Positions 45,076-54,598 of a DNA stretch of 64,000 nucleotides are shown piece after piece. The stretch spans positions 245,971-309,970 of the forward strand of contig ML976738.1 of the NCBI GenBank assembly GCA_010015655.1, in the 5' to 3' direction. Position numbers and translations under genes: made by a program. Origin of the DNA: Bimuria novae-zelandiae CBS 107.79 (Eukaryota; Ascomycota; Dothideomycetes; Pleosporales; Didymosphaeriaceae). Each line of letters opens with the position of its first letter. Within the stretch, counting starts at the first letter, position 1. The notes under the pieces are model-generated. The model was not told where the DNA came from. It was given only the letters and a program-made list of their open reading frames with translations, and did no database searches.

Positions 45076-46946
45076 TTACTTAATAATTGAGCTCTTGGTG
45101 GTGTCAATTGACTTGATTGTTTGCAGTCGGCGGAGGTGCTCCTGCCAGCACTCAGGGCGTACTTCAGGCCTACACATAGGCAGTTAGCAAAGACTACACC
45201 CAAAGCGCGTACGCGGAGTACGCTGAGGAGGTCAAGGAGACTGTAAATTGCCTTGAACGTGACCCAGAGCTACCCTGGGAGGCTGAGACTTGTGCTGGCG
45301 TCGCCCACGCTCCGCACAAAGTACACAAGTCTTTGCCTGTTTATACAGGTTTGCGGAGCGATGGGAGCTCTCCTCAGCGACAACGACGTCGTCTAATCTC
45401 TCGCGCTTTGCTCCTGCGTTACAGAGACGCGTCCCGCGGTCGAAAAGCTGCTTAATAAGGTCGTATAAGAACCTTTTGTAGCCGCTCCTTTTAGCGGCGG
45501 CAGCGTCAGAGTATAAGGACAGCCTGTACGCGTTGTTAAGCGTCAGGTTAAGCAGAAAGTAGAGCAAAGGTCGCCAGGTACAACGCTTAACTTGCTGGGT
45601 CGAGTAATACGCCTTCGTCTGATCAAAGCGATCAACCTTAGTTTTGTAACAATTGTAGTCGTCAATTATCTGCGGTATGCCTAGCAGCCTCACAGGCTCG
45701 TTGCCAAAGGCTTTTTCAAAGATCCCCTTGTTGTTTTGGCTCATTTTAGAGCGTCGGCGGAGCTTCATAGTGACCTGGATCGCTGGTGGCGACTATCGTC
45801 AGCGTGCCAAGGCCATAGTGTTAAGACGACAAACTTACGCTCTGCGACGGTAGAGGCAAAAAGGACGACCTGATTGTCTCTCCACGCTGCCTGTAGGACT
45901 TCTCCGCTCTTTAACAAGTCCCATCTGATCTCTCCCCACTCCATGTGCTTTGTAAACTGCGTTTTCAGACGCATAAGGCTGCTCGAAAAGCGCTCCTTTN
46001 NNNNNNNNNNNNNNNNNNNNNNNNNNNNNNNNNNNNNNNNNNNNNNNNNNNNNNNNNNNNNNNNNNNNNNNNNNNNNNNNNNNNNNNNNNNNNNNNNNNN
46101 NNNNNNNNNNNNNNNNNNNNNNNNNNNNNNNNNNNNNNNNNNNNNNNNNNNNNNNNNNNNNNNNNNNNNNNNNNNNNNNNNNNNNNNNNNNNNNNNNNNN
46201 NNNNNNNNNNNNNNNNNNNNNNNNNNNNNNNNNNNNNNNNNNNNNNNNNNNNNNNNNNNNNNNNNNNNNNNNNNNNNNNNNNNNNNNNNNNNNNNNNNNN
46301 NNNNNNNNNNNNNNNNNNNNNNNNNNNNNNNNNNNNNNNNNNNNNNNNNNNNNNNNNNNNNNNNNNNNNNNNNNNNNNNNNNNNNNNNNNNNNNNNNNNN
46401 NNNNNNNNNNNNNNNNNNNNNNNNNNNNNNNNNNNNNNNNNNNNNNNNNNNNNNNNNNNNNNNNNNNNNNNNNNNNNNNNNNNNNNNNNNNNNNNNNNNN
46501 NNNNNNNNNNNNNNNNNNNNNNNNNNNNNNNNNNNNNNNNNNNNNNNNNNNNNNNNNNNNNNNNNNNNNNNNNNNNNNNNNNNNNNNNNNNNNNNNNNNN
46601 NNNNNNNNNNNNNNNNNNNNNNNNNNNNNNNNNNNNNNNNNNNNNNNNNNNNNNNNNNNNNNNNNNNNNNNNNNNNNNNNNNNNNNNNNNNNNNNNNNNN
46701 NNNNNNNNNNNNNNNNNNNNNNNNNNNNNNNNNNNNNNNNNNNNNNNNNNNNNNNNNNNNNNNNNNNNNNNNNNNNNNNNNNNNNNNNNNNNNNNNNNNN
46801 NNNNNNNNNNNNNNNNNNNNNNNNNNNNNNNNNNNNNNNNNNNNNNNNNNNNNNNNNNNNNNNNNNNNNNNNNNNNNNNNNNNNNNNNNNNNNNNNNNNN
46901 NNNNNNNNNNNNNNNNNNNNNNNNNNGCAGACGCAGGATTTGGCAT
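45076..46946 (-). pseudogene. piggyBac-like transposase, copy 2, gapped and with stops
   Basis: The start at 46946 gives MPNPAS before the gap. After it the frame reads KERFSSSLMRLKTQFTKHM and DNQVVLFASTVAERKFVVLT. A frame change near 45770 leads to KMSQNNKGIFEKAFGNEP, IPQIIDDYNCYKTKVDRFDQ, TKAYYSTQ and RCTWRPLLYFLLNLTLNNAY, which is the conserved end of the piggyBac DDE domain (the last catalytic Asp is probably in KVDRFDQ). The cysteine-rich tail (CVLCAERG; CSLC, CRPEVRPECWQEHLRRL) contains TGA and TAA stops. Not functional as read. Confidence 0.82.
46000..46926. other. Assembly gap (927 N)
   Basis: Undetermined bases inside piggyBac-like copy 2. By comparison with copy 1, the missing part encodes most of the transposase N-terminal half and first catalytic residues. 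Confidence 0.95.
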
Positions 46947-47093
46947 GTTTGCATGTGCTAGTAATTTCGAAAGAGGTCGATTTTGGCTGTAAAACAAAAA
47001 TTGCCGTCATCACAATTCAAATTTGGTGTTGAGATCGACTAGACGCTGATTGGCGCGTCGTTTGTGGCAGATTTTGACAGTGCGGGGGATAAC

Positions 47094-47370
47094 GCTTTGC
47101 AAGAGACCGTCCCGACCCACTTCCTGCGTATATATAGGCACGACTAAGTAGATTCTAGTATAGCGAGTCTTAACTTGTCTTAAAGCTATATATCTTCACA
47201 ATTCCTTCATAATAAACTTTATAAACTTAGTAGAATATAGAATCAGGCTACCTCTATACTATATAAAGTTTATAGAAATTTCAATAAAGTAGTTGAGGAG
47301 ACAAAAGGGATATCAATAATCTATTCTCTGATTTGCTAGGCGGGTGGGTCGGGACGGTCTTTTGCAAAGC
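47094..47370. mobile_element. Small TIR element (MITE-like), about 277 bp
   Basis: Inverted repeats of 27 bp (47094-47120, 47344-47370) begin GCTTTGCAA and share GACCGTCCCGACCCAC. The interior is AT-rich and non-coding. Its left edge almost touches the piggyBac-like element, which obscures any target duplication. Confidence 0.65.
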
Positions 47371-47474
47371 ACCAATACCGTATCTTGGCAGTCAATGCGC
47401 ACCGTCAGACGATGCGCACCCCAACATAATCGCTCGGCCAGCCACATGAGGCTGCTGGGCCACCCACAATCACC

Positions 47475-47570
47475 TTATGCATACCTGCGCACACGTCGCA
47501 CCTCCTACAGCCGCTAGATGTTGGCTGTTTCTCGCCCCTTAGGGCAACGTACGGGAGGTGGCAGATATGA
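47475..47570 (+). pseudogene. pogo/Fot transposase fragment, GC-rich
   Basis: The plus-strand frame reads LCIPAHTSHLLQPLDVGCF then SPLRATYGRWQI before a TGA, an excellent match to the conserved DDE_1 segment after the second Asp. The upstream DGHxSH block is not in frame. Codons are not RIP-mutated. The region to about 47830 is probably the rest of a broken copy. Confidence 0.75.
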
Positions 47571-48148
47571 CTGGTAGGCCCTGGTCCTTGCACTCACTAC
47601 CTGACGCCGAGACCCTGAAAAGCTCTTCAGTTAGCATACGGTTCTCTGATCGTCGGCGAGCCAGAGGCCAAGTCCAGACCAAGGTCCAGCCCAGTGCTCC
47701 GAAGTTTCAAGGAGCCACGGCTGATGGGGCTGGGATGACTTTGCGTTCCGCGGTTTCTCGTAGGTATTGTGCTAGAAGTATACTAGATTCTCGTCGATTA
47801 CGACCGCGAGCTTCCTAGTCACCCTTAAGGAACATATCTCTACTGATGATGGTAGACGACACTTCAAAAAGTGCGTATAATGAGCAGTACGGTTGTCATA
47901 TCTTCTGATAATAGAAGCTGCGAGCGACTTCAGTGACATGCGTGCCTGCCACATCGAGCGGTGTATACAACATGGGCAGCTCATGGCCAATCTCATACAC
48001 CCGTTCGCTCTTGCCCCGTCCACCCCTCTCACCTCACGACTTCTGCCCCATGCTCTTCGCTCGCCTTCGTATCTCTCGCAGGTCGCCACCTACCTTACAG
48101 CCGCCTCCCATCCAACCACGTCCTCTTGCGTGAATACCGGCCGCAGTC

Positions 48149-48907
48149 ATGACGGCGATCCAAGCGGCTTTTCCCGCAAACCACTACCTGCGCGGAGAGG
48201 ATGTCGATGTGAACAGCTTCCTCTACTACCGTACATATCAAGAAAGTTGCGCCGCGCTCGCCTACTGACACGCTCGCAGTGCAGGAAGAGGTCCTCCCTT
48301 TCCCAGGAACCCGCATCCGACTCGCCAGGTTGCAGTACGCCATCGGCCTGTGCTGTGACGCCAACGTGGATCTTCCACCACAGATCGCAAGACTTCGGTT
48401 CGGTGGCAAGTACCAGCCAAGGCAGGACGTCTCGACAAACGAGGTTCCCACGTGCACATTTGCCGAGTATCTATGCGAAGAGCGACCGGATGTGCCGTTT
48501 ACAATGGATGTGTTACAGCGCCCGGCAACCATTCGCCGGCTCGAGTCCGCCATCAAGCAGTACTGCATCCTTGCCGCAGCAGCACGCCGTGACTGCGACC
48601 GCTGCGTTGAGCAGAAAGGCAGCGCCAGGGCCTTCACCGTGTGTCGACGCATCAACACCACGGACGCCAACGACCGGCGCCACGTCCAATACGGCGGCAA
48701 ATGTTTGTCGTGTTACAAAGTGGGCAGCAAGTGCAGTCACCAAGGTATGTCTGTCGTTGCGCAAAGATACCCGCTGATGTGCTGTGTGCAGATGAACAAC
48801 ATCGTACGACACCGTCGTCGCCGCCCGGCCCTGTCGTCGTGGTTAGCGACCAAGAAGATGATGGTGATATCGAATATCTCGGCGAGGCTGGTAGGATCAA
48901 GGAGTAG
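48149..48907 (+). CDS. DUF3716-type cysteine-rich protein, three exons, 220 aa
   Basis: Exons 48149-48230, 48280-48744 and 48792-48907 join in frame. Intron 1 (GTACAT...TACTGACACGCTCGCAG) and intron 2 (GTATGT...GCTGATG...GTGCAG) have good donor, branch and acceptor sites. The protein starts MTAIQAAFPANHYLRGEDV. Residues 133-179 hold Cys at 133, 136, 149, 169, 172 and 179 (CDRC...C...CLSC...C), the layout of the fungal DUF3716 zinc-ribbon-like domain. The acidic tail reads VVVVSDQEDDGDIEYLGEAG. Role unknown; in this family a nucleic-acid or chromatin role is only speculation. Composition is normal. Confidence 0.8.
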
Positions 48908-50062
48908 CCGTATACGATGTAGCAGCAGGCCAGGTACCACAGACGGGCGAGCGCGCTAGGATCGCAGACAACTGGGGTTGGAAGGGCAGCACCATACACG
49001 CAGTGGGTGGCACGAAACACGGTGTGTGAGGTGCTACTTCTGATTTAAACTGGTATTAACTTACCTCGGACTTATTCTATGCACAATACTGCAGAGGTCT
49101 CTTGTTATCAAACAGGGATGACCTAGGCTGGCGCGCGTTACTGGCCATATTGAAAGATTATTTAGCGTGCTTAAGAAAAGAATACCAGTGCGCAGCCGAA
49201 TATTGTTTCCTCTATTGTTTACCTATTTTGGAGGCAATTATCTTATGCTTAAAATTTTGCTGCTGGCGCTTAGTAGCACCGCTGGGCCGGCAAAGGTGGC
49301 CAACGTTCTTCCGGACCAGTCTCTCAGCGAGCGTTGTCGCGACTTGGAGAATCGGCGGCGACGATGGGATGCTGCAACTCTCCATCGTGATCTGACGCAG
49401 GAAAGGACGACGGACTTGATAGTCCACTGCCATGTCTGGTTCGACGCTGCCGGATGAAGGCGCCTCTCCAGCGGGGAGTCGGGCCACGCGAGGTGTTGTC
49501 CGAACCGATCGGCGGATTTCGAGGGGAATATTCGGGCGCGAGATGCGAGTCCTAGAGCTTTTATGAGTTCGAGGAATACGAGACACATGACCGGTCGCTG
49601 ACGGGGGGTCGAGCGGTTCAAGCAGCGCTTGCAGGGCCTATTGGACAACATCGATTCGGTTGCACAGACGGTTCTCGCCGAGCAAGGCACTTCGGAGTGC
49701 ATGGGCTGATGACACACTATTCACCATCAGTTTCCCTTACGCTATGTTTATAAAAGTAGTTTCTGATTTGGCTTGTAACCACAAGCGCTATCAATTGCGC
49801 ATCCACAAAGAGATTGCTAACAGTAGTCTGATAATTTTCGCATGACAGAAATCCTTGGGATAGAAACGGCTAGAGAAGATAACATCTATCCCGCAATTAC
49901 GAAACTAAGCGAGGTACCTAAACTTGAAGTAGCTATAACTTTATGCGAACCTAGCATCATGTATAGAAGACACCCATTCTCGGACTTATCGAGTTCTGAA
50001 ACACCTTGTGACCAGCACGCCAACCGAGATCCTACATAACGCTCATATCACCAATGCTTGTA
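48908..50062. other. Mostly non-coding, with a transposase trace
   Basis: Apart from the Harbinger-like fragment (49130-49290) no gene is supported. Overlapping frames on both strands at 49160-49720 conflict and lack motifs. Confidence 0.4.
49130..49290 (+). pseudogene. Possible PIF/Harbinger transposase C-terminal fragment
   Basis: The plus strand reads VTGHIERLFSVLKKRIPVRS, similar to the IERxFGVLKKRFPIL block that surrounds the last catalytic Glu of Harbinger-type DDE transposases. Nothing else of the family is visible nearby, so this is a weak call. Confidence 0.4.
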
Positions 50063-50760
50063 CTACCAAATCCGAAGCGCCTTGTAAAAGTCCACCACAA
50101 ATTCTCCACCACCGTGAAGGAGATCCAAGAATGTTTCCTCTTCCTGCAAGTCTTTCCCGTGTTCCGCTGCAATCTTGGCGACAGCTACGCGCATAGAGCT
50201 GGAGCTGCTGGTTATTGCGTAGATCTCCTCGACGCAGACTGGGAAGATCTTGCTCTGCCAACCTTTCTTGAGTCGGTCCTTCAATTTGCTTAGAGCGAGT
50301 TCTTTCAGACCTTCCAGGAAAAATTTCTCCGCCAGATAATACACTCTAGGATCTTTCAGTAACGCCGGATCGTCTGTCTGAGTGAGCGTCCGAATGCAAA
50401 AGTTACACTAAAACCTACCTTGTAACCCTTCTACGTTGAGATTGTCTGAGTAATCGCCAGTGTACAGATATTCGAAAACCCCCCAATGAGCCAAAGGACT
50501 ATCTTGATCAAAGCTGATCTCGCCTGTGTTGCCTTCTTTGAACGTCTTGTCTTGGAAAGCCTTTGCGAAATAGCGACTCTGCACACAAATTACGAAGCGA
50601 TGCGCATAAAGTTTCGTGCCATGGATTTTGACCGTGATATCCGAGTACTCTTGTTTATTGAACATCCTAGCACGTCAGCTAGATTTGCTCAGGTCCACTC
50701 CAGGAGTCATAGATTGATCAGTGCGTACTTGCTTACGAAATTCGTGTTGGGAGGCTCCAT
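50063..50760 (-). CDS. BTB/POZ domain protein, three exons, 196 aa
   Basis: Exons 50760-50729, 50666-50419 and 50373-50063 join in frame. Intron 1 is GTACGC...GCTGACGTGCTAG (62 bp). Intron 2 is GTAGGT...CACTCAGACAG (45 bp). Exon 2 carries the BTB fold: MFNKQEYSDITVKIHG, KLYAHRFVICVQSRYFAKAF and GVFEYLYTGDYSD. Exon 3 begins with the common fungal BTB continuation DDPALLKDPRVYYLAEKF and ends EFVVDFYKALRIW. Fungal BTB-only proteins of this size are probable adaptors, possibly for cullin-3, but no partner is shown here. A longer 5' end is possible (see 50892-51081). Confidence 0.82.
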
Positions 50761-50891
50761 CGTAAGCTATGCCCAGTATTAGAATTGCATGCATATAGCA
50801 GCAAGCAGAAACACAAAGAAGCAATAGAGAAAACGTACTGGAACTTCTGAGGCCACGCCCTGAACCTGAACTGGTGTCGCCGTGGGCTTAC

Positions 50892-51081
50892 TCACTTTAC
50901 AGATTCTTGCCCAAATGCGGTCAAATTCGAGGTCGGTGCGGTGACGAGTTTTGGCTTTGTCCTTCTTTGACTGGGCTCGCCGTCGTCGTGTCTCCGCGTT
51001 ACTAGGCATACGTTCGTTAAGGTACTGAAACTTTGCAGCAGAGATGATGCGGCCCAAGGAGCCATGACGTTGGCAGAGCAA
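50892..51081 (-). other. Possible additional 5' exon of the BTB gene
   Basis: The minus strand reads MPSNAETRRRRAQSKKDKAK and DLEFDRIWARICK, followed by a consensus donor GTGAGT at 50891. A CTAATACTGGGCATAG acceptor near 50770 would join it in phase to LTMEPPNTNF of the BTB exon 1. It adds a basic N-terminus. Transcript evidence is needed to choose. Confidence 0.35.
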
Positions 51082-51584
51082 CCAACGTGCACGTGCCCAG
51101 CCGCGCGATCGCCCGGATTGCTCCCTGCAAACGCAGAAGGATTTTCGGGTCGATCTTCAATTTGCACAGTCGTGCGGCTACTGACAACTGCGCGCTTTTC
51201 GGCAAGGGTCTCCGCACTTCGTCGAGGCGATAACTCAGGATTTCATGCCCGGCAGCAGGTAGAAGGGCCGTGGAATCGGCAGTGTCGGCGCGTACAGGGG
51301 CTGGGCCGAGGGCATGACATCATCACTAATCCTTCTCCATTCGACCCAGCTACGTGACAGTTGAAAGTTTAGAGTTTTTGAAAGGGCAGCTGAGCGGATT
51401 CATACAATGCATCTAGGCCGTGTGCGACGGGTTTTGTTTGAATGATCGACGACCGCGGTATATCTGTCATGACAACGACGCGCGAACGACGTAGCTGCGA
51501 ACTGCTCGACCACCAATCTCGCTCTCACCAATCACCATGCCTCTGATATAGCTCAACTTCTAGCCAAGCGCCAAAAACAGAATC
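51082..51584. other. Intergenic, no gene or terminal repeat recognised
   Basis: GC-balanced sequence between the BTB gene and the transposase ORF. I looked for an inverted repeat matching sequence downstream of 52925 and saw none. Confidence 0.4.
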
Positions 51585-52925
51585 ATGGGCAGAGCCAAAG
51601 ACAAAAATACAAATGTCCTAGTTGCAGCAAACAATGGGAGGTCTCGTCGCAAGCCTTATCAATACAAAGTCCACAAAAACCGCACAAAAAAAACCAAGAT
51701 TCGCGAACTTTGCGCGGTAGAGAGAGCTTTTGCAGTGGGCGCGTCGGTGTTCGGCATATCAACAAACAAAGACATCGCCGAATGTTTCGACCCACCTGTC
51801 GACAAATCTACTATCGCAAAGCTCGTAAAGCGCATACGGGAGAGAGCAGATCAAGAAGGTATTTCTCTCACAGATCCAAGCCTATACGAGACGTTGCCAG
51901 GTCGCGGCAGGCCTGAGTTGCTCGATGATGCGCAGAAGAAGTGCATCATCGAGATCGTCACCCAGGACCGCACACACCGTGAAAAGGAGCCTCTACAGGC
52001 AATTCAGGATGGAGATTTTGATGAGCTGCCTCCTATGAGCATCTCCACGTTCGAAAACGTAATGTATGAAGCTGGGTACGCACGCAGAAAGCCGGGGTGG
52101 AAGCCGCCATTGACTGAGGATGAAATGCAGGATCGCTATGCCTGGGCCGTCGCGCACAACCCAGATAAATACAAAGAAGGCGACGGCCTAGGATTCAACT
52201 TCAGATCGTGTGTATATACAGACGAAACTCCAGCTCGAATTGGTGAGCAGCGCGGCATGCAGAGAGCTTGGTTTCGGCCGGAGGAGAAGTACGATGTCGA
52301 CGTCAAGCATGACCGCGTACAAAAGTACTGTAAGCTTCAATTTTACGGCGCATTTACCTACAATCATAAAGGGCCTTGCCATATATACGGACATGAAACA
52401 GAAGAAAAAAAAGCAGCTGCAAAGGTCACGCTTAATCAGGAGAATGCAGAGCGTCGGGAGCATGTAGAGAAGCAGCAAAACTATGCCCGCACAGCTCTCC
52501 AAGAACATGACCCTAATGACCGATATCTACGCCCACGCAAGAAGCAATATACAAAGAAGGATGATTATACCCGAGGCCAACGACAGCGCGGCGGCATAGA
52601 TGGGTATCGGCATCGTGAGAAGGCATTGAAGAAGGTGGTGCCCTGGATCAACTCTCTCAGAGATCAGGGCATCGACGTCGTACTTCTTGAGGACAGCGCA
52701 CCTGCTCATACTTCTCGGATTGCAAAGGATTATTTATCTACGTACAAGATAGATAGATTAGAGTGGCCAGGGCATTCGCCAGACGTTAATGCCTCAGAGC
52801 ATGCATGGCCATGGATCCGCAGGCATATCACCAAGGAGATGCCACAATCAACTTGTGAGCATAAGTTCCGACGGCAATGGCAAGAGCAATGGGAGAATAT
52901 CCCTATTGAACAGATTAATAGGTGA
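51585..52925 (+). CDS. Tc1/mariner-type DD34E transposase, nearly intact, 446 aa
   Basis: A single open frame from MGRAKDKNTNVLVAANNG. An N-terminal HTH-like part (RAFAVGASVFGIS, STIAKLVKRI) is followed by SISTFENVMYEAGY. Catalytic residues are visible: D213 (CVYTDETPAR), D370 (VVLLEDSAPAHTS) and E405 (WPGHSPDVNASEHAW), with exactly 34 residues between the last two. D213 to D370 is longer than the usual ~90 residues because of a Lys/Arg/Glu/Gln-rich segment (about 270-345). The frame ends in a TGA after IPIEQINR; 23 further codons (IDHVPVIVRRIIKHGGNNDF...) follow to a second TGA at 52995. Composition is normal with no RIP. Neither TIRs nor TA duplications were found. Confidence 0.82.
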   Translation: MGRAKDKNTNVLVAANNGRSRRKPYQYKVHKNRTKKTKIRELCAVERAFAVGASVFGISTNKDIAECFDPPVDKSTIAKLVKRIRERADQEGISLTDPSLYETLPGRGRPELLDDAQKKCIIEIVTQDRTHREKEPLQAIQDGDFDELPPMSISTFENVMYEAGYARRKPGWKPPLTEDEMQDRYAWAVAHNPDKYKEGDGLGFNFRSCVYTDETPARIGEQRGMQRAWFRPEEKYDVDVKHDRVQKYCKLQFYGAFTYNHKGPCHIYGHETEEKKAAAKVTLNQENAERREHVEKQQNYARTALQEHDPNDRYLRPRKKQYTKKDDYTRGQRQRGGIDGYRHREKALKKVVPWINSLRDQGIDVVLLEDSAPAHTSRIAKDYLSTYKIDRLEWPGHSPDVNASEHAWPWIRRHITKEMPQSTCEHKFRRQWQEQWENIPIEQINR

Positions 52926-53199
52926 ATTGATCATGTGCCTGTCATTGTTCGTCGCATCATCAAGCATGGCGGTAATAACGATTTCCATAATGACTGAGCA
53001 TGTTTAAGCCACCTCAACACCAGAAAAGGCCTGTATAGATACAAATCAAGCTTCAAAAGTTCAAGCTTCAGCATTAGCATGTCAAGAATCCCAAAGATTA
53101 TCTCATTTCTACGTGTTTTGGCTGTAGAGCGGATATGTGATGGGGGACCCCACATGCCAAGCAGGGTGGGGAAGCAATAAAAACGAGCTCCTTCGTAGT
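52926..53199. other. Flank of the transposase ORF
   Basis: Contains the 23-codon read-through extension (to 52997); nothing else recognised. Confidence 0.4.
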
Positions 53200-53405
53200 T
53201 TCTGATCACATAGGGTTCCTGATCACCCCACCAAAACGCGACACCTGCACAAAACACGCGATATCTCTCTACAACGCTCATCAATATGGACGTCCGCGAG
53301 CATGCTATACAATCCGCTATCAGCAATCTCGCTGCAGGCCTTTATACTAGCCAGCGCGCAGCTGCAAAGGCACAAAACACGAGACTTCGCACTTACTTCA
53401 TTTAG
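53200..53405 (+). pseudogene. Truncated pogo transposase N-terminus and leader
   Basis: The ATG at 53286 opens MDVREHAIQSAISNLAAGLY and TSQRAAAKAQNTRL, a psq-type HTH very similar to the start of the pogo element at 43264 (MANREAAIQAAISDLNAGIF). The leader (gggttcctgatcacccc, cgcgatatctct) also resembles that element. The frame ends at 53405 and no DDE domain follows. Confidence 0.65.
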
Positions 53406-53816
53406 AATACGGCAGAGCGATTTGCAGTAAATTAGGCGAGACCCTCAAATATATGGACCGGATGCTAACCTAGTCTAAAGAGGTTTAATACAACACGATC
53501 TGTGATCTTTGTGTGTGATGGTAATTATAGAGGGGTAATTGCATTCCTAAGGAGACGCACATTAGTATGTTGTACAATGACCTACGTGATACCAGAACGA
53601 GGGTAAGTAACTTATGTGGAATGTAGTGTTGCGCACTGTGCACATCGTTCCTAAAATTGTTAACTAAATTTCTTGTCTTCTTATGACCCCCGTAGATACG
53701 AATGCGTTTTATAATGCTATACCGTTTAATAGAGAGACGATTAGAGTAGACTAAGTCCATTTGTAGAAACCGAAAGTGTCAACACTCTATTAGTTTTAGA
53801 AAAACCAGATCTTTGC
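53406..53816. other. Intergenic, mildly AT-rich, no gene seen
   Basis: A minus-strand 91-codon frame (53485-53760) has no recognisable feature. Confidence 0.4.
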
Positions 53817-54446
53817 TCAACCCGATTTGATAGTCCTCCACCCTCGACGTGCGCTCTTTTCGGGCTTGTCATCGTCTAGAAAATCATATGCGTCTTTGTC
53901 TTCTTCCCAACACCGTTCCCAATAACTAAGCCTTCCCAGAGGACCTAGCACATTGCGATTAGCTTCGTGGAACTCACGGAGCTTGTGCGGGCTATTTTTG
54001 AAATTAGATGCGTTGTACCATTCCGGATCGGCCTCGTATTCAAGCCATCGGACACGATATTGCAGATTCCCGCGACGGAGGCGGACTGCTAGAATCCGCT
54101 CTACCTCGTATTCGACGTTGTCATTTGCACTTCTGTGATTGATCTCTGTACTACCCAGAGCCTGCAATTCTTTGGCGTTGGCCTCATTTTTTGCACTGTC
54201 GGTGGTACTCTTGGCGCCAGTTTCTTCCCCTTTCTCTACCTCAGCAACATCGGCACGCGACCGTGCTTCTGGGGGAGGTTTCGAAGGACCGGGGGAGCGA
54301 TATCGTTCTCGATGCTTTGGCGCATGTGCGGCGTTTGGGGATTGCCGTTTCCGTGTTTCGTTGGATGCGCGAAGATGCCGCTTGCAGTCAATAACATTGA
54401 ACGAACCACCGCGTTTCCGTTTCCGAATCGGCGATGCGCCGCTCAT
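53817..54446 (-). CDS. Chromodomain protein, 209 aa
   Basis: MSGASPIRKRKRGGSFNVID begins a basic, disordered half. Residues about 111-164 form a chromodomain: VEYEVERILAVRLRRG, LQYRVRWLEYEADPEWYNAS, NFKNSPHKLREFHEANR. The aromatic positions for methyl-lysine binding are plausible (Tyr113, Trp134). Such chromodomains bind methylated histone tails or occur at the ends of retrotransposon integrases; here no integrase is attached. It could be the last part of the upstream gene (54599-55833, same strand, 152 bp away), but no clean splice was found. Confidence 0.72.
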   Translation of the reverse strand: MSGASPIRKRKRGGSFNVIDCKRHLRASNETRKRQSPNAAHAPKHRERYRSPGPSKPPPEARSRADVAEVEKGEETGAKSTTDSAKNEANAKELQALGSTEINHRSANDNVEYEVERILAVRLRRGNLQYRVRWLEYEADPEWYNASNFKNSPHKLREFHEANRNVLGPLGRLSYWERCWEEDKDAYDFLDDDKPEKSARRGWRTIKSG

Positions 54447-54598
54447 ACTACGGTCGTGACAATCACCTTCTTCATCATCGTGCGTGCCATCGCCATGGCC
54501 ACCACTGTTGACGCTCTTAGGCGTCGGAGAGTTGCCTTGCTACTGTTAGGCACCGCAAAGGCATTGGCAAATCGTGAGCGCTTACCTTAATCACTGGC

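Larger units (their letters stand above)
44926..47091 (-). mobile_element. piggyBac-like DNA transposon, copy 2, gapped
   Basis: Ends match as inverted repeats: TATCCCCCGCACTGTCAAAA then TCTGCCACA at both tips, perfect over about 29 bp, with a weaker second block (CCAATC). A TA sits at each edge. The internal region encodes the same transposase family as copy 1, on the minus strand, and is less mutated than copy 1. A 927-base gap removes the middle. Confidence 0.85.

Noticed and set aside
47893..48777. Plus-strand 294-codon frame overlapping the DUF3716 gene
   Set aside because: It runs out of phase with the spliced DUF3716 model, has no motif, and is Ser/Pro/Thr/Arg-rich as expected of a shifted frame.
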